In this document: piece by piece, positions 27,698 to 36,627 of the stretch
How positions within the stretch are numbered: position 1 is the stretch's first letter
Layout: the number at the start of each line of letters is the position of its first letter
Assembly: GCF_900104525.1 (NCBI RefSeq)
Contig: NZ_LT629711.1
Span: forward strand, 1,922,001-1,986,000
Direction of reading: 5' to 3'
DNA from: Pedococcus dokdonensis
GTDB taxonomy: Bacteria; Actinomycetota; Actinomycetes; Actinomycetales; Dermatophilaceae
Length of the DNA stretch: 64,000 bases
Notes under the pieces: model-generated
Seen by the model: only the letters and a program-made list of their open reading frames with translations
Databases searched by the model: none
What the model was told of the DNA's origin: nothing
Position numbers and translations under genes: made by a program

Positions 27698-27812
27698 GCC
27701 AACTCCTCCCCTTCACCGACGTGGGCCATCCCCCTGGGGCGTCGGCGAGCCCGAATACTACCGGTGTGCCGCAGTTGCGTCCGCCGCTTCGCGGAACCCG
27801 CCACCGGGTCGT

Positions 27813-28235
27813 TCAGAGCAGCCGCAGGACCTCGTCGAGCTCGGTGGCGTCATACCAGAGCAGGTCCTCCATGCCCTGGTTGCCGGCCTCCTCGTCGACG
27901 TGGAACGACACGACCTGCCGCAGCGCGACCGGCGCCGAGACGGTCACCGCCCCCAGCGCGTCGCGGGTCCCGTCGGCGCTCACGACCCCGGGGTCGACGT
28001 CCGCGGCGGCGACCACCCGCTTGACCACCGTCGTGCCCTGGAGCGCGGCCGCGGCGTCGACGGCTTCGGACAGCGCGGCATACTCCCACTCCTCCTCGAG
28101 GCCGGTGGGATCGGCGCGCTCGATGCGACCGGTGACACCGAACGCGGCGACCGGTGTCGGTCCGATCTCGCGGTCGGCAGCCAGCCGGCGCAGGGCGTCC
28201 GGCAGGAGGGGCACGTAGATCCTGGTCTGGGTCAT
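27813..28235 (-). CDS. DUF6912 family protein
   Basis: 140 aa soluble protein. RIYVPLLPDALRRLAADREI at the start and EEEWEYAALSEAVDAAAAL in the middle match the DUF6912 family of actinobacterial proteins of unknown function; ends in an acidic YDATELDEVLRLL. The start overlaps the patatin-gene stop by four bases, so it is the last gene of a three-gene unit (DGAT-like, patatin, DUF6912) that may concern lipids. Confidence 0.7.
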   Translation of the reverse strand: MTQTRIYVPLLPDALRRLAADREIGPTPVAAFGVTGRIERADPTGLEEEWEYAALSEAVDAAAALQGTTVVKRVVAAADVDPGVVSADGTRDALGAVTVSAPVALRQVVSFHVDEEAGNQGMEDLLWYDATELDEVLRLL

Positions 28236-29263
28236 CCCACGTCCTCGCTGTGGAGTCCTTCGTCATCGGCGGGCAGGTTGGCGTCGCCAACCTCCTCGAA
28301 GTCGGACCCGTCGGGCAGCGGCGCCGGGTCGTGCAGCGCGACCGCCGACGTGCGCAGCGACGTGGCGATGACGGTCGGCCGACGGGTGACGTCCATGAGG
28401 TTGGAGCCGATCGCCTCGAGGTCCTCCTCGCCGGGCCCGAGCACCGTGACCTCGGCACCGTCGGCGTGCACCTTGGCGAGCTCGCGCAGCACGCGCAGGG
28501 TGACGCGGTTGCGCCACTGCCGCTCGACGCGGGTGCGCCAGTGTCGCGGAGCGTCGCGGACGAAGCTGACCTGCGGGGCGAGGACGTAGACCTCGTCGAG
28601 GCCGAGGCCGGCCATCAGGTCGAGGTTGGTCGACGACCAGGCGCCGCCGTCGATGTAGCGGTGGTCGCCGATCCGCACCGGCTGGTACCACCCGGGAATC
28701 GCGCACGACGCCATCACGGCCGCCGGGAGGTCGACCTCGGGGGCACCCTCGCGACCGAACGCCACCCGCTCGCCCGTGTCGTAGTCGAGCGCCACGACGG
28801 TGACCCCGGGCCGGGACGGCCAACCCTGCGGGACGACGTGGCCGACCATCGCACCGACCGCCTCGATGCTGCCGCGCCCCTCGGGGAGGATCGCGGACAG
28901 GACCGCCGTGGGAGGCAGGTGCCGAAGGTGGAGCGCGTTGCGGCGCAACAGCTCTCGCGACCCGAGACCCACCTTGGGAAGACCCGGTCGGTCGCCGCCG
29001 GTGTCCTTGTCGTAGTCCCACAGGTAGCCGGAGAGAGGACCTGCGTCGACCGTGCCCGCGAGCTGGTGGGTGAGCAGGTCGGCGACCGGCACACCGGCCC
29101 CGAGCAGGCCGGCGAGGACGGCTCCGGCCGAGGTGCCCACGAGCTCGTCGAAGTCGCGGACGTCGACCCCGAGCTCGGCCTCGAGCGCCGTCAGCGCCCC
29201 GACCATCCACGCGGCACCGAGCACCCCGCCCCCGCCGAGCACGAGGCCGCGACGCGGGGTCAT
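28232..29263 (-). CDS. Patatin-like phospholipase
   Basis: 343 aa. Oxyanion loop LVLGGGGVLGAAW, nucleophile Ser45 in GTSAG, and catalytic Asp in YIDGGAWSSTNLDL: a complete Ser-Asp dyad. Family members hydrolyse acyl esters of glycerolipids. A C-terminal acidic tail (about 315-343) is not part of the core. The ATG overlaps the stop of the upstream acyltransferase gene by four bases, suggesting coupled turnover and synthesis of neutral lipid (inference). Confidence 0.85.
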   Translation of the reverse strand: MTPRRGLVLGGGGVLGAAWMVGALTALEAELGVDVRDFDELVGTSAGAVLAGLLGAGVPVADLLTHQLAGTVDAGPLSGYLWDYDKDTGGDRPGLPKVGLGSRELLRRNALHLRHLPPTAVLSAILPEGRGSIEAVGAMVGHVVPQGWPSRPGVTVVALDYDTGERVAFGREGAPEVDLPAAVMASCAIPGWYQPVRIGDHRYIDGGAWSSTNLDLMAGLGLDEVYVLAPQVSFVRDAPRHWRTRVERQWRNRVTLRVLRELAKVHADGAEVTVLGPGEEDLEAIGSNLMDVTRRPTVIATSLRTSAVALHDPAPLPDGSDFEEVGDANLPADDEGLHSEDVG

Positions 29264-30684
29264 CGCGCCTTCGACCGGTGGCTGTCCAGGAGCTCGCCGA
29301 GGGAGTCGACGATGCTCTGCCCGAGGACGTCGATGTCGGGCATCGAGTCACGGTCGGCGTTGAGCCCGTAGTAGACCCCGCCGTCGTAGGAGGTCAGCCC
29401 GATCGACAGCGCCTGCCCCTTGGCGAGCGGCATGACCGGGTAGGTCGACAGCATCCGCGCGTCGCCGGCATACAAGGTGTGCTGCGGGCCGGGCACGTTC
29501 GTGATGACCACGTTGAACAGCCGACGGGACACTGCGCTCCCTAGCCGGGCGCCGAGCGAGTGCAGCGTGGGCGGTGCGAAACCGGCTAGTCCCGCAAGGG
29601 ATTCCGCACCAACAGCCTGCCCACCCTCCATCTGCTGGCGCATCGCGAACGCGATCTGGTGCAGCCGCATGGAGGGCCCGGGCTCACCCACCGGCAGGTC
29701 GACGAAGCAGGCCGTCAGGCGGCTGCCCACGTGCCGGGCGTCCTCGTCGTAGACGCTGACCGGCACCATCGCCCGCACCGTGGTGCCCGAGTGGACGGAC
29801 TCGCCACGGGTGAGCAGCCAGGTGCGGAAGGCGCCGGAGATGGTGGCCAGCACGACGTCGTTGATCGACACGTCGTCGGCGTAGTTGCCCCGTGCCAGCC
29901 TGCTGCGGACCTTGCGGTAGTCATCGAGGTCGGTGCCGATCATGACGTAGCGGCGGGCCTCGCCCACCGGTGCGTTGAGCGGCGAGTGCGGTGCGGGGCG
30001 GGCGGCCGTGCGGGCCAGCGTCGAGACGACGTCGCCGGCGGCCGCGAGGGCGCGGGAACCGACCGCCTTGACGTCGACCATCCCGCCGCGGATGTTCTCG
30101 ACCACCTCGCTGGGTCGGCGCACCGCGTCGACCAGCGCGCCGGTCAGGAGCTCGACGTCGCTGGGTTCGCGCGACGGCCGCCAGGTGTCGGTGACCAGGC
30201 CCTCGGCCGCTGGGTCGCCGTCCACGATCACGTGCGCGATGTCGACCGCGTTGATGCCGTCGACGAGCGCCTGGTGGGACTTCGTGACGATCGCGAAGCG
30301 GCCCTCGGCCAGCCCCTCGACGAGATAGACCTCCCACAGGGGACGGTGCCGGTCGAGGGCCCGCGGCTGGATCCGCGCCACGAACTCCTGCAGCTGCTCG
30401 TCGGTGCCCGGGCGCGGCAGGGCCGAGCGGCGCACGTGGTAGGCGACGTCGAAGTTCTCGTCGTCGACCCACACCGGGTTGGCCAGCCGGCCGGGCACCT
30501 GCCGGATCCGCTGCCGGTAGCGGGGGACGAACGCGATCCGCGTCGAGATCAGCTGGACGAGCCGGTCGTAGTCGAATCCGTCGCTCGGCGGGTCGAACAC
30601 CATGACCGAACCGACATGCATCGGCGTCGTCGCCTCTTCGAGGTAGAGGAACGACGCGTCGAGGGAGTTGAGGCGGTCGGGCAC
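29260..30684 (-). CDS. WS/DGAT wax-ester synthase/diacylglycerol acyltransferase
   Basis: 474 aa. Starts PDRLNSLDASFLYLEEATTP as in the family, with PPLWEVYLVEGLAEGRF-type central region and C-terminal NVVITNVPGPQHTLYAGDAR (ND/PLW-type motifs). The active-site motif reads SHQALVDG, so the second His of HHxxxDG is replaced by Gln, a variant also met in other actinobacterial paralogues; activity is therefore less certain. Family role: final step of triacylglycerol or wax-ester synthesis at the membrane. GTG 30684. Followed by the coupled patatin gene. Confidence 0.85.
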   Translation of the reverse strand: MPDRLNSLDASFLYLEEATTPMHVGSVMVFDPPSDGFDYDRLVQLISTRIAFVPRYRQRIRQVPGRLANPVWVDDENFDVAYHVRRSALPRPGTDEQLQEFVARIQPRALDRHRPLWEVYLVEGLAEGRFAIVTKSHQALVDGINAVDIAHVIVDGDPAAEGLVTDTWRPSREPSDVELLTGALVDAVRRPSEVVENIRGGMVDVKAVGSRALAAAGDVVSTLARTAARPAPHSPLNAPVGEARRYVMIGTDLDDYRKVRSRLARGNYADDVSINDVVLATISGAFRTWLLTRGESVHSGTTVRAMVPVSVYDEDARHVGSRLTACFVDLPVGEPGPSMRLHQIAFAMRQQMEGGQAVGAESLAGLAGFAPPTLHSLGARLGSAVSRRLFNVVITNVPGPQHTLYAGDARMLSTYPVMPLAKGQALSIGLTSYDGGVYYGLNADRDSMPDIDVLGQSIVDSLGELLDSHRSKAR

Positions 30685-30711
30685 CGCCTCATCGTGTCAG
30701 ATGGCGCTGTC

Positions 30712-30717
30712 TAGACT
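30712..30717 (+). promoter_or_regulatory. -10 box of the cupredoxin-like lipoprotein gene
   Basis: TAGACT, seven bases before GTG 30725; it supports that start over the ATGs at 30701 and 30734. Confidence 0.4.
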
Positions 30718-30724
30718 CGGTTTC

Positions 30725-31167
<443 letters not shown>

Positions 31168-31171
<4 letters not shown>

Positions 31172-32493
31172 CCCTCGCCGCCCTGGCGGCCCTGCCTGCG
31201 CACGGTGTCGGCTCACGCGAGGACCTGCCGCTGCCGTTCACCTACCTGCTGGTCGGGGCCGGGCTCGCGCTGGTCGTGTCGTTCGTGGCGCTCGGCGCAC
31301 TGTGGAAACAACCCCGGCTCGACGCCCGGGACGGTCGACTGCTGCCGATGCCGGTCGCCCTGGCCCTCGACAGCGCCGCGGTCCGTGGCCTGTTCGTCAT
31401 CCTCTCGCTCGTCATCACGGCCTGGACCCTGCTCGCCCTCCTGCTCGGCAAGGACAACGCCAACAACCCCGTGCCGTCGGTCGTCTACGTCTGGCTCTGG
31501 GTCGGCCTCGCCTTCGTCTCGATGGTGTTCGGCGGCATCTGGCGACTGGTCAACCCGGTCCGCTGGATCCGCACCGGCATCCTGCGGGCGGCCCGCATCG
31601 AGGACGACTTCACCCTCGCCGACTACCGGCTGGGCTACTGGCCCGCCGCGACCGGGCTGCTCGCCTTCGCCTGGCTCGAGCTGATCGCGCCGGACAACGC
31701 CGACCAGCCGGTGCTGCGGGTGGCGGTCCTCGGCTACCTCATCGTCAGCCTCGTCCTCGCGCTGACCTTCGGCCGGCCCTACCTGCGCCGCGGCGACCCC
31801 TTCACCGCCTGGTCCTCGCTCTACGGCGCGCTCAGCCCGCTGGGCCGCCGCGCCGACGGGCGCTGGGTGCTGCGCACCCCCTTGCACGGACCACTCCAGC
31901 TCACCGCGGCGCCAGGGCTGCTCGCCGTCACCTCCGTGATGCTCGGGACCACCGCCTACGACGGGTTCTCCGGGGAGACCCGCTGGTACACCTTCGTCCA
32001 GTCGTCCAGCCTGCCCCCTCGCCTGTGGGAGACCACTGCGCTGGTCGGCTTCAGCCTCGTCGTCGCCGCGTCCCTGTATGCCGCCGCCGTGCTCTCGGCG
32101 CGCCTCGCCGGGGTCAGCGTGCGTGGCATCGCGACCGCGTTCGCCCCGTCGCTGATCCCGATCGCCGCGGGCTACCTCGTCGCCCACTACTGGTCGCTGT
32201 GGGTGTGGGAAGGCACCAACGGACTGGCCAAGATGAGCGACCCCCTCGGGACCGGCGCGAACTGGCTCGGCACGGCCGGCCTCAGCCCGTCCGCGGCGCT
32301 GATCGCCCCCGGCCTGGTCGCGAGCATCCAGGTGGTGGCCATCATCACCGGTCACGTGCTGGGAGTGGTCGCCGCCCACGAGCGGGCCATCACGCTCTTT
32401 CCCCGTCGGGCGGCCGTGCTCGGCCAGGTGCCGTTGCTGGTGCTCATGGTGGGCTACACGGTGGGCGGGCTGACCCTGCTGTTCAGCTCCTGA
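31168..32493 (+). CDS. Polytopic membrane protein, possibly of the 'fenitrothion hydrolase' annotated family
   Basis: 441 aa with about 10-11 membrane helices. Opening PAHGVGSREDLPLPFTYLLV, followed by conserved NPVRWIRTG and WSSLYGALSPLGRR, resembles multi-pass proteins that databases often label fenitrothion hydrolase; the real function of that family is unclear. The GTG start overlaps the lipoprotein stop, so the lipoprotein and membrane protein probably form a unit, perhaps for metal handling (inference). The 3' end overlaps the convergent CpaE-like gene by 11 bases. Confidence 0.6.
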
Positions 32494-33817
32494 CGACACC
32501 GCGCCGGCTGCGGTGCCGTCGACGTCGCTCGGGCAGGGGCGCGGCGTAGGCGTCGGCGAGCGCCGCGATCGCGCGCCGGAGCGCGGACTGCGGCGCGACC
32601 TCGGCCAGCGTCGTGCCGGCGAACACCGCCGCGTCGAGGGTCGCCCGGTCATCGGGCAGGAAGTCGAGGTCGCCGAGGCCGGCGAACCGTCCGAGCGCCT
32701 CGGTGATCCGCTGCTCGGGCCGTGGCCCGACGGCGCCCGGCCGGACCCGGTTGACGACCACCCGTGGGGGACGGCCGGACCGGGCGGGAAGGCCGGGCAG
32801 GTCGGGAAGGTCGGCCAGGTCGGGAAGGTCGGCCAGGTCGGCCAGGTCGGTCAGGTCCTGGACCGCGCGCACCAACCGCTGCAGCCCGACCGGGTCGGCC
32901 GTGCCGACCACCACGAGCTCGTCGGCCACCGCGAGCGCGGTGAGGGTCGCGGCGTTGCGACGCGGTGCGAGCGTGTCGTAGGACAGCTCCTCGTCGTCCT
33001 CGATGGCGAAGCCACAGTCCACCACGACGAACCTGGCCAGATGGCGTGCGGTGGCCAGGACGTGGGCCACCGACGGTGCCCGCAGCTCGGTCCAGCGCTG
33101 CGCCCGCGGCAGACCGGTCAGCACCCGCATCCCCGGCGTCACCTCGGGCGCCACCCGCGCGAGCGCGGCCAGGTCGAGGCCGCCCTGGTCGGCGGCGCGA
33201 GCTGCCGCGGCGACCCCGGGCGCCTCGTCGAGCAGGCCGAGCAGCTGGGCGACCGACGCGCCGTAGGTGTCGAGGTCGACCAGCAGGGTCGGCGCCCGCA
33301 GGGCCAGCTCGGCGGCCAGGTTGAGCGCCACCGTCGTGCGCCCCGGCGCCCCGGTGGGCCCCCAGACAGCGATCACGGTGGCCGGCTGGGGCCCTTCCGC
33401 GGTCTTGGAACCGGCCGGGTCGCCGTCAGGCGCAGCCTCGCCACGGCCCCCGTGCGGGCGGGTCCGGGAGGCGAGCGCGTCGAGCGCGTCGTCGATCTCG
33501 TGACTGGCCAGGTCGGCCCGCAGCACAACCTCGACGCCGAGCTGTCGGAGCCGGCGCTCACCCGGCTCGTCGTCAGGGCCGACGACCCCTGCCGCCTCGA
33601 CGCCGTGGCTGGCCAGCTCGTGCAGGGCCGGCCGGTCGAGGGCCCGCAGGTCAGCGGAGACCAGCGCGATCTGGCCGTGGCCGGCGGCGGCCGCGGCGAG
33701 CAGGTCGGCCAGGTCGGCGCACCGCCGCGTCACCGTGTAGCCGGCGGTGGCCTCCACGGCGGCGACCAGCTCGGACTCCCACGCGGCGTCGAGGGCGGCG
33801 ATGACGGGGCGGGTCAC
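32483..33817 (-). CDS. CpaE-like/Ssd protein with degenerate Walker A
   Basis: 444 aa. An N-terminal receiver-like region (1-115) and a MinD/ParA-like domain (about 150-400) resemble the actinobacterial CpaE homologue Rv3660c (Ssd). The deviant Walker A reads GPTGAPGRTTVALNLA, without either signature lysine, so ATP hydrolysis is doubtful; DLDTYGASVAQLLGLL follows. A DLADLPDL linker repeat lies at about 320-345. In mycobacteria this gene heads the Tad cluster; here it is about 27 kb from it. GTG 33817 preferred; GTG 33829 is the alternative. Confidence 0.72.
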   Translation of the reverse strand: MTRPVIAALDAAWESELVAAVEATAGYTVTRRCADLADLLAAAAAGHGQIALVSADLRALDRPALHELASHGVEAAGVVGPDDEPGERRLRQLGVEVVLRADLASHEIDDALDALASRTRPHGGRGEAAPDGDPAGSKTAEGPQPATVIAVWGPTGAPGRTTVALNLAAELALRAPTLLVDLDTYGASVAQLLGLLDEAPGVAAAARAADQGGLDLAALARVAPEVTPGMRVLTGLPRAQRWTELRAPSVAHVLATARHLARFVVVDCGFAIEDDEELSYDTLAPRRNAATLTALAVADELVVVGTADPVGLQRLVRAVQDLTDLADLADLPDLADLPDLPGLPARSGRPPRVVVNRVRPGAVGPRPEQRITEALGRFAGLGDLDFLPDDRATLDAAVFAGTTLAEVAPQSALRRAIAALADAYAAPLPERRRRHRSRRGVVRS

Positions 33818-33898
33818 TGCTCGACCCACGTCACGGCTCGACCCGCATCACTGCTCGGCCCGCATCACTGCTCGGCCCACATCACTGCTCGACTCGTA
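33814..33898. repeat. Five 17-base tandem repeats at a gene junction
   Basis: TCAC (GTGA on the coding strand) recurs at exactly 33814, 33831, 33848, 33865 and 33882 within a near-identical 17-base unit (CACTGCTCGGCCCGCAT type). The first and last copies carry the CpaE-like GTG start and the SAF-gene TGA stop. Confidence 0.85.
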
Positions 33899-34586
33899 CG
33901 GCCGAGCCCGCCACTGGCACCACGGTGATCCGCGCGCCGAGGTCGACGGCCGCGATGACCTCCTTGATCCGGGCAGTCGGTGCCATCACCTGCACGGCGC
34001 GGTCCCCGGCCGCACCCCCACCGAGCCCGCCACCGGCCCGGGGCAGGCTCGACACCGGGACGGCCTCGAGGGTCAGCTCGGGTCCGAGGAACCCACCGCC
34101 AGCACCCGCTCCGGCGGCCCTGCCGCTCTCGCCCCCCTCGTCACCCGGGTCGACCCGGTTGACGTAGACGTCGACGGTCGACCCGACGCGCAGCGCGGCG
34201 GCGGCGCCGGCATCGACGCTCAGGACCAGCGGCTGGACCCCGACCTGGTCACGACCGCCCACCGCCCCCACCGGGACCAGCTCGCCGGCAGCCACCGGGC
34301 GCACCACGAAGCGGTCGGGCGCCAGGCCCCCGCCGGCGGAGAGGTAGTGGGGCTGCTGCGACCCGAGCTGCACGTCGACCCGGCTCAGGTCGTCGGCGGT
34401 GAGCCGCTGGCCGGGCACCAACGGTGCGCGGGCGGCATACACGGGGGTGCGGTCGTCGGCACGGGCCACGACCCCCGCACCCAGGGCGACCGAGGCCAGC
34501 ACGATCAGCACGCCGACGAGCAGGCGGGTGTCGCGCCAGCTCGGCCGCGCCAACCGGGCTGCTGTGGGCGTGGGTAGGTCAGTCAT
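33882..34586 (-). CDS. SAF-domain (CpaB/RcpC-like) protein
   Basis: 234 aa. One N-terminal helix (LLVGVLIVLASVALGAGVV, about 22-40) and an SAF domain (about 48-115; VYAARAPLVPGQRLTADDLS, RFVVRPVAAGELVPVGAVGG), then a Gly-rich loop and a C-terminal beta region. CpaB proteins line the periplasmic side of Tad machines. GAAGGGA before ATG 34586 supports the start. It pairs with the CpaE-like gene downstream, and the pair might serve the CpaB/CpaE-less Tad cluster at 498-5132 (inference). Confidence 0.72.
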   Translation of the reverse strand: MTDLPTPTAARLARPSWRDTRLLVGVLIVLASVALGAGVVARADDRTPVYAARAPLVPGQRLTADDLSRVDVQLGSQQPHYLSAGGGLAPDRFVVRPVAAGELVPVGAVGGRDQVGVQPLVLSVDAGAAAALRVGSTVDVYVNRVDPGDEGGESGRAAGAGAGGGFLGPELTLEAVPVSSLPRAGGGLGGGAAGDRAVQVMAPTARIKEVIAAVDLGARITVVPVAGSAVRVEQ

Positions 34587-34844
34587 CGCGAGGTCCCTTC
34601 GGTCCGGATCGGTCGGTCCACGTCAGCCGTCGGAGCCGCCATCATGACGCAGGCTCGGGGGGTCATCCGGCGCAGTCCACAGGTTTCCGGGTCATCCACA
34701 AGGTCGGGGTGCCAACTCCCCCAAACGGCTGTCGATGCCAGAATTTGGCCAACGAACAGACGCAGCCACAAGAACATGGTAAAAATTCGGTCAAGGAAAG
34801 GTCTGGCTCCAGTCAAGGTGCCAGCGAGGAAAGAGGGGAACAAC
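34587..34844. promoter_or_regulatory. Divergent promoter region
   Basis: 258 bases, less GC-rich around 34735-34800. It contains TCATCCACA (34692-34700), a DnaA-box-like match, and TGGTAAAAATT near 34777-34787, a plausible extended -10 for the HTH gene. No -35 stands out. Confidence 0.3.
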
Positions 34845-35069
34845 GTGGCAAAGCGCTTCATTCAACTCTCCGAGGTCTCGGAAGTTCTCGACATCTCGTC
34901 GGCCCAGGCCTACGCACTGGTCCGTTCGGGCGAGCTGCCCGCGATCAAGGTCGGCGGGCGTGGCCAGTGGCGCGTCGAGGTCGCCGAGCTCGAGGGCTAC
35001 ATCCAGCGGATGTACAGCGAGACCAAGACCTTCGTCGCCGCGCACCCGTTCGGTCAGGGCCAGGACTGA
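34845..35069 (+). CDS. Excisionase-type helix-turn-helix DNA-binding protein
   Basis: 74 aa. A MerR-like/HTH_17 winged helix: RFIQLSEVSEVLDISSAQAY, VRSGELPAIKVGGRGQWRVE, then a C-terminal helix (ELEGYIQRMYSETKTFV). Such small proteins are conserved chromosomal regulators in actinobacteria, not only phage excisionases. AGAGGGGA seven bases before GTG 34845 fixes the start; an upstream extension to 34644 is unsupported. Divergent from the SAF gene, hence a candidate regulator of it. The 3' end overlaps the convergent gene by 16 bases. Confidence 0.8.
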   Translation: MAKRFIQLSEVSEVLDISSAQAYALVRSGELPAIKVGGRGQWRVEVAELEGYIQRMYSETKTFVAAHPFGQGQD

Positions 35070-35632
35070 GCCCCCTGCGCCCCGGCCCCCCGGCCCGGGC
35101 GCAGGAGCACCACCGCGGCGAACGGCACCAGGCGACGCCCGGTGACGTTCCCCGCCCGGCGGGGCAGGTCGGCCGGGTGCTCGCTGAGCTCGAGCGCGTC
35201 CCGCCCGACGGCGTCGATCGTGCCGCTCAGCACCGTCCCGTCGAGCACCGTCACCAGCACGGCCGAGCGGTCGCGACTGACTCCGCGCAGTGCGTGACCG
35301 AGGTCGAACCGGCGGCTGGCTCCCGCACCGTCCACCCCTGACGGCAGCCCCGTGACACCGGTGATCGCCGCAAGAGGCACGAGCGCCGGGCCCCCGGCCT
35401 CGTCGGCCACCAGCACCCAGCCGTCGCCGACCTCGAGCACGCGGCCCGCGATCGCCCCGGCCGCCACGAGCACCAGGCCGAGCCGACAACCCACTGCCGC
35501 CACGAGCCGGTCGGACAGCCGGACCAGCGCGCGTTCGCGGCGCGTCCGGTCGGCCACCTCACCGTCGAGCTCGCGCCGCGCCTGCGCCTCCCACTGGGCG
35601 GCCAGGTCCGCGAACAGGTCATCCCAGCGCAT
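35054..35632 (-). CDS. Conserved hypothetical soluble protein
   Basis: 192 aa from ATG 35632. N-terminal helix MRWDDLFADLAAQWEAQARRELD with a basic follow-up, then a beta-rich region (GRVLEVGDGWVLVADEAGGP, SAVLVTVLDGTVLSGTIDAV) that could be an Sm-like or PRC-type barrel. Ends with a proline/glycine tail. No function recognised. GGACGACG-type repeats lie just upstream of the ATG; a longer frame to 35731 is low-complexity and rejected. Confidence 0.6.
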   Translation of the reverse strand: MRWDDLFADLAAQWEAQARRELDGEVADRTRRERALVRLSDRLVAAVGCRLGLVLVAAGAIAGRVLEVGDGWVLVADEAGGPALVPLAAITGVTGLPSGVDGAGASRRFDLGHALRGVSRDRSAVLVTVLDGTVLSGTIDAVGRDALELSEHPADLPRRAGNVTGRRLVPFAAVVLLRPGRGAGAQGAQSWP

Positions 35633-35818
35633 CGTCGTCCCCCGTCGTCCCCACGTCGTCCCCTCGTCCCCTCGCTGTCCACTCGTCGTCCCGGCCCGCC
35701 CTCCTCCGCCCTCGCACCTTGCCACATCCATCCGACGTTGTTACGTTCAACCCGCCGTAAACACAGGCAAACAAACGTCAACGGCACCATGACGGTGTGC
35801 CGGGCAGGGGGGACGAGC

Positions 35819-36627
35819 ATGGGTGCATCGCGAGCGGGACAGCTGGGCCGGTCGGCGCCGGGGACCAGGCCGGCGGCCGCCGCCGATCGGGCGGTGCGAC
35901 TGGTGCGGCCGCTGACCGCGCTGGGCGGGCTCGGGGTGCTCGAGCTCCTCGCGGTGCGCACGAGCTGGCGGTCCTGGCAGGTCCTGGCCGGCCCTGCACC
36001 CGCCTCGCTGCCGGAGGCGGTCGTGGCCCTCGTGCTGGCGGTGTGCGCCGTGCTGGGCGGGTGGCTGCTGCTCAGCACCGCGGTCGCGGTCGCAGCGCAC
36101 CTGCCGGGCGGGATCGGCGCCACCTCGCGCCGGTGGGCCGCAGCCTGGGCCCCGGTGGTCACCCGACGGGTCGCCGCCGTCCTCGTCGGCGCGGCCCTGG
36201 GCAGCGGGGCGGTGCCCCCGCAGGCGCCATCGGCGACAGCCTGCCGCCGGCGTCGGGTCCGGGCTTTGCCCTGACCCGGCCGATCTCGCCGGACCCGGCG
36301 TCGCGGCCCCTCGATGCTGCCGGGCCCGGCTGGACCCCATCGCGGCCGACCCACCAGGCCCCGGACGCCACCCGGCTGGTCGCCGGGGCCGGCGCGCGTC
36401 CGGCCGGCGAGGTCGTCGTCCACCGGGGCGACTCCCTGTGGAGCATCGTCCGCCGCACCCTCGGCCCGGGGGCCTCGGACGCCGAGGTCGCCGCCGTCTG
36501 GCCGCGCTGGCACGCCGCGAACCGCGACGTCGTCGGCCCCGACCCCGACCGCCTCCTGCCCGGCCAGGTGCTCCGCCCTCCCGAGCCGGCCGAACAACCC
36601 GCGCAACCTGATGGAGTGAGCCGGTGA
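35819..36627 (+). CDS. LysM-domain membrane protein (frameshifted)
   Basis: With one base restored, about 269 aa: two N-terminal membrane helices (LTALGGLGVLELLAV region and VVALVLAVCAVLGGWLLLS), an extracytoplasmic Pro-rich stretch, and a C-terminal LysM domain (VVHRGDSLWSIVRRTLGPG, WHAANRDVVG, DRLLPGQVL) that should bind peptidoglycan. The membrane part and the LysM part are in different frames; the break falls at or near the C5 run 36215-36219, where one extra C joins them cleanly (GAVPPAGAIGDSLPPASG). The stop overlaps the next GTG in GTGA, as expected for an intact gene. ATG 35819 has AGGGGGGA upstream. Confidence 0.7.

Noticed and set aside
33814..33898. CRISPR array
   Set aside because: The 17-base units are contiguous with no unique spacers, and there are no cas genes.
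34845..35069. Phage or plasmid excisionase marking a mobile element
   Set aside because: The HTH fold is excisionase-type, but no integrase, phage gene or att repeat is present; such proteins are common chromosomal regulators.
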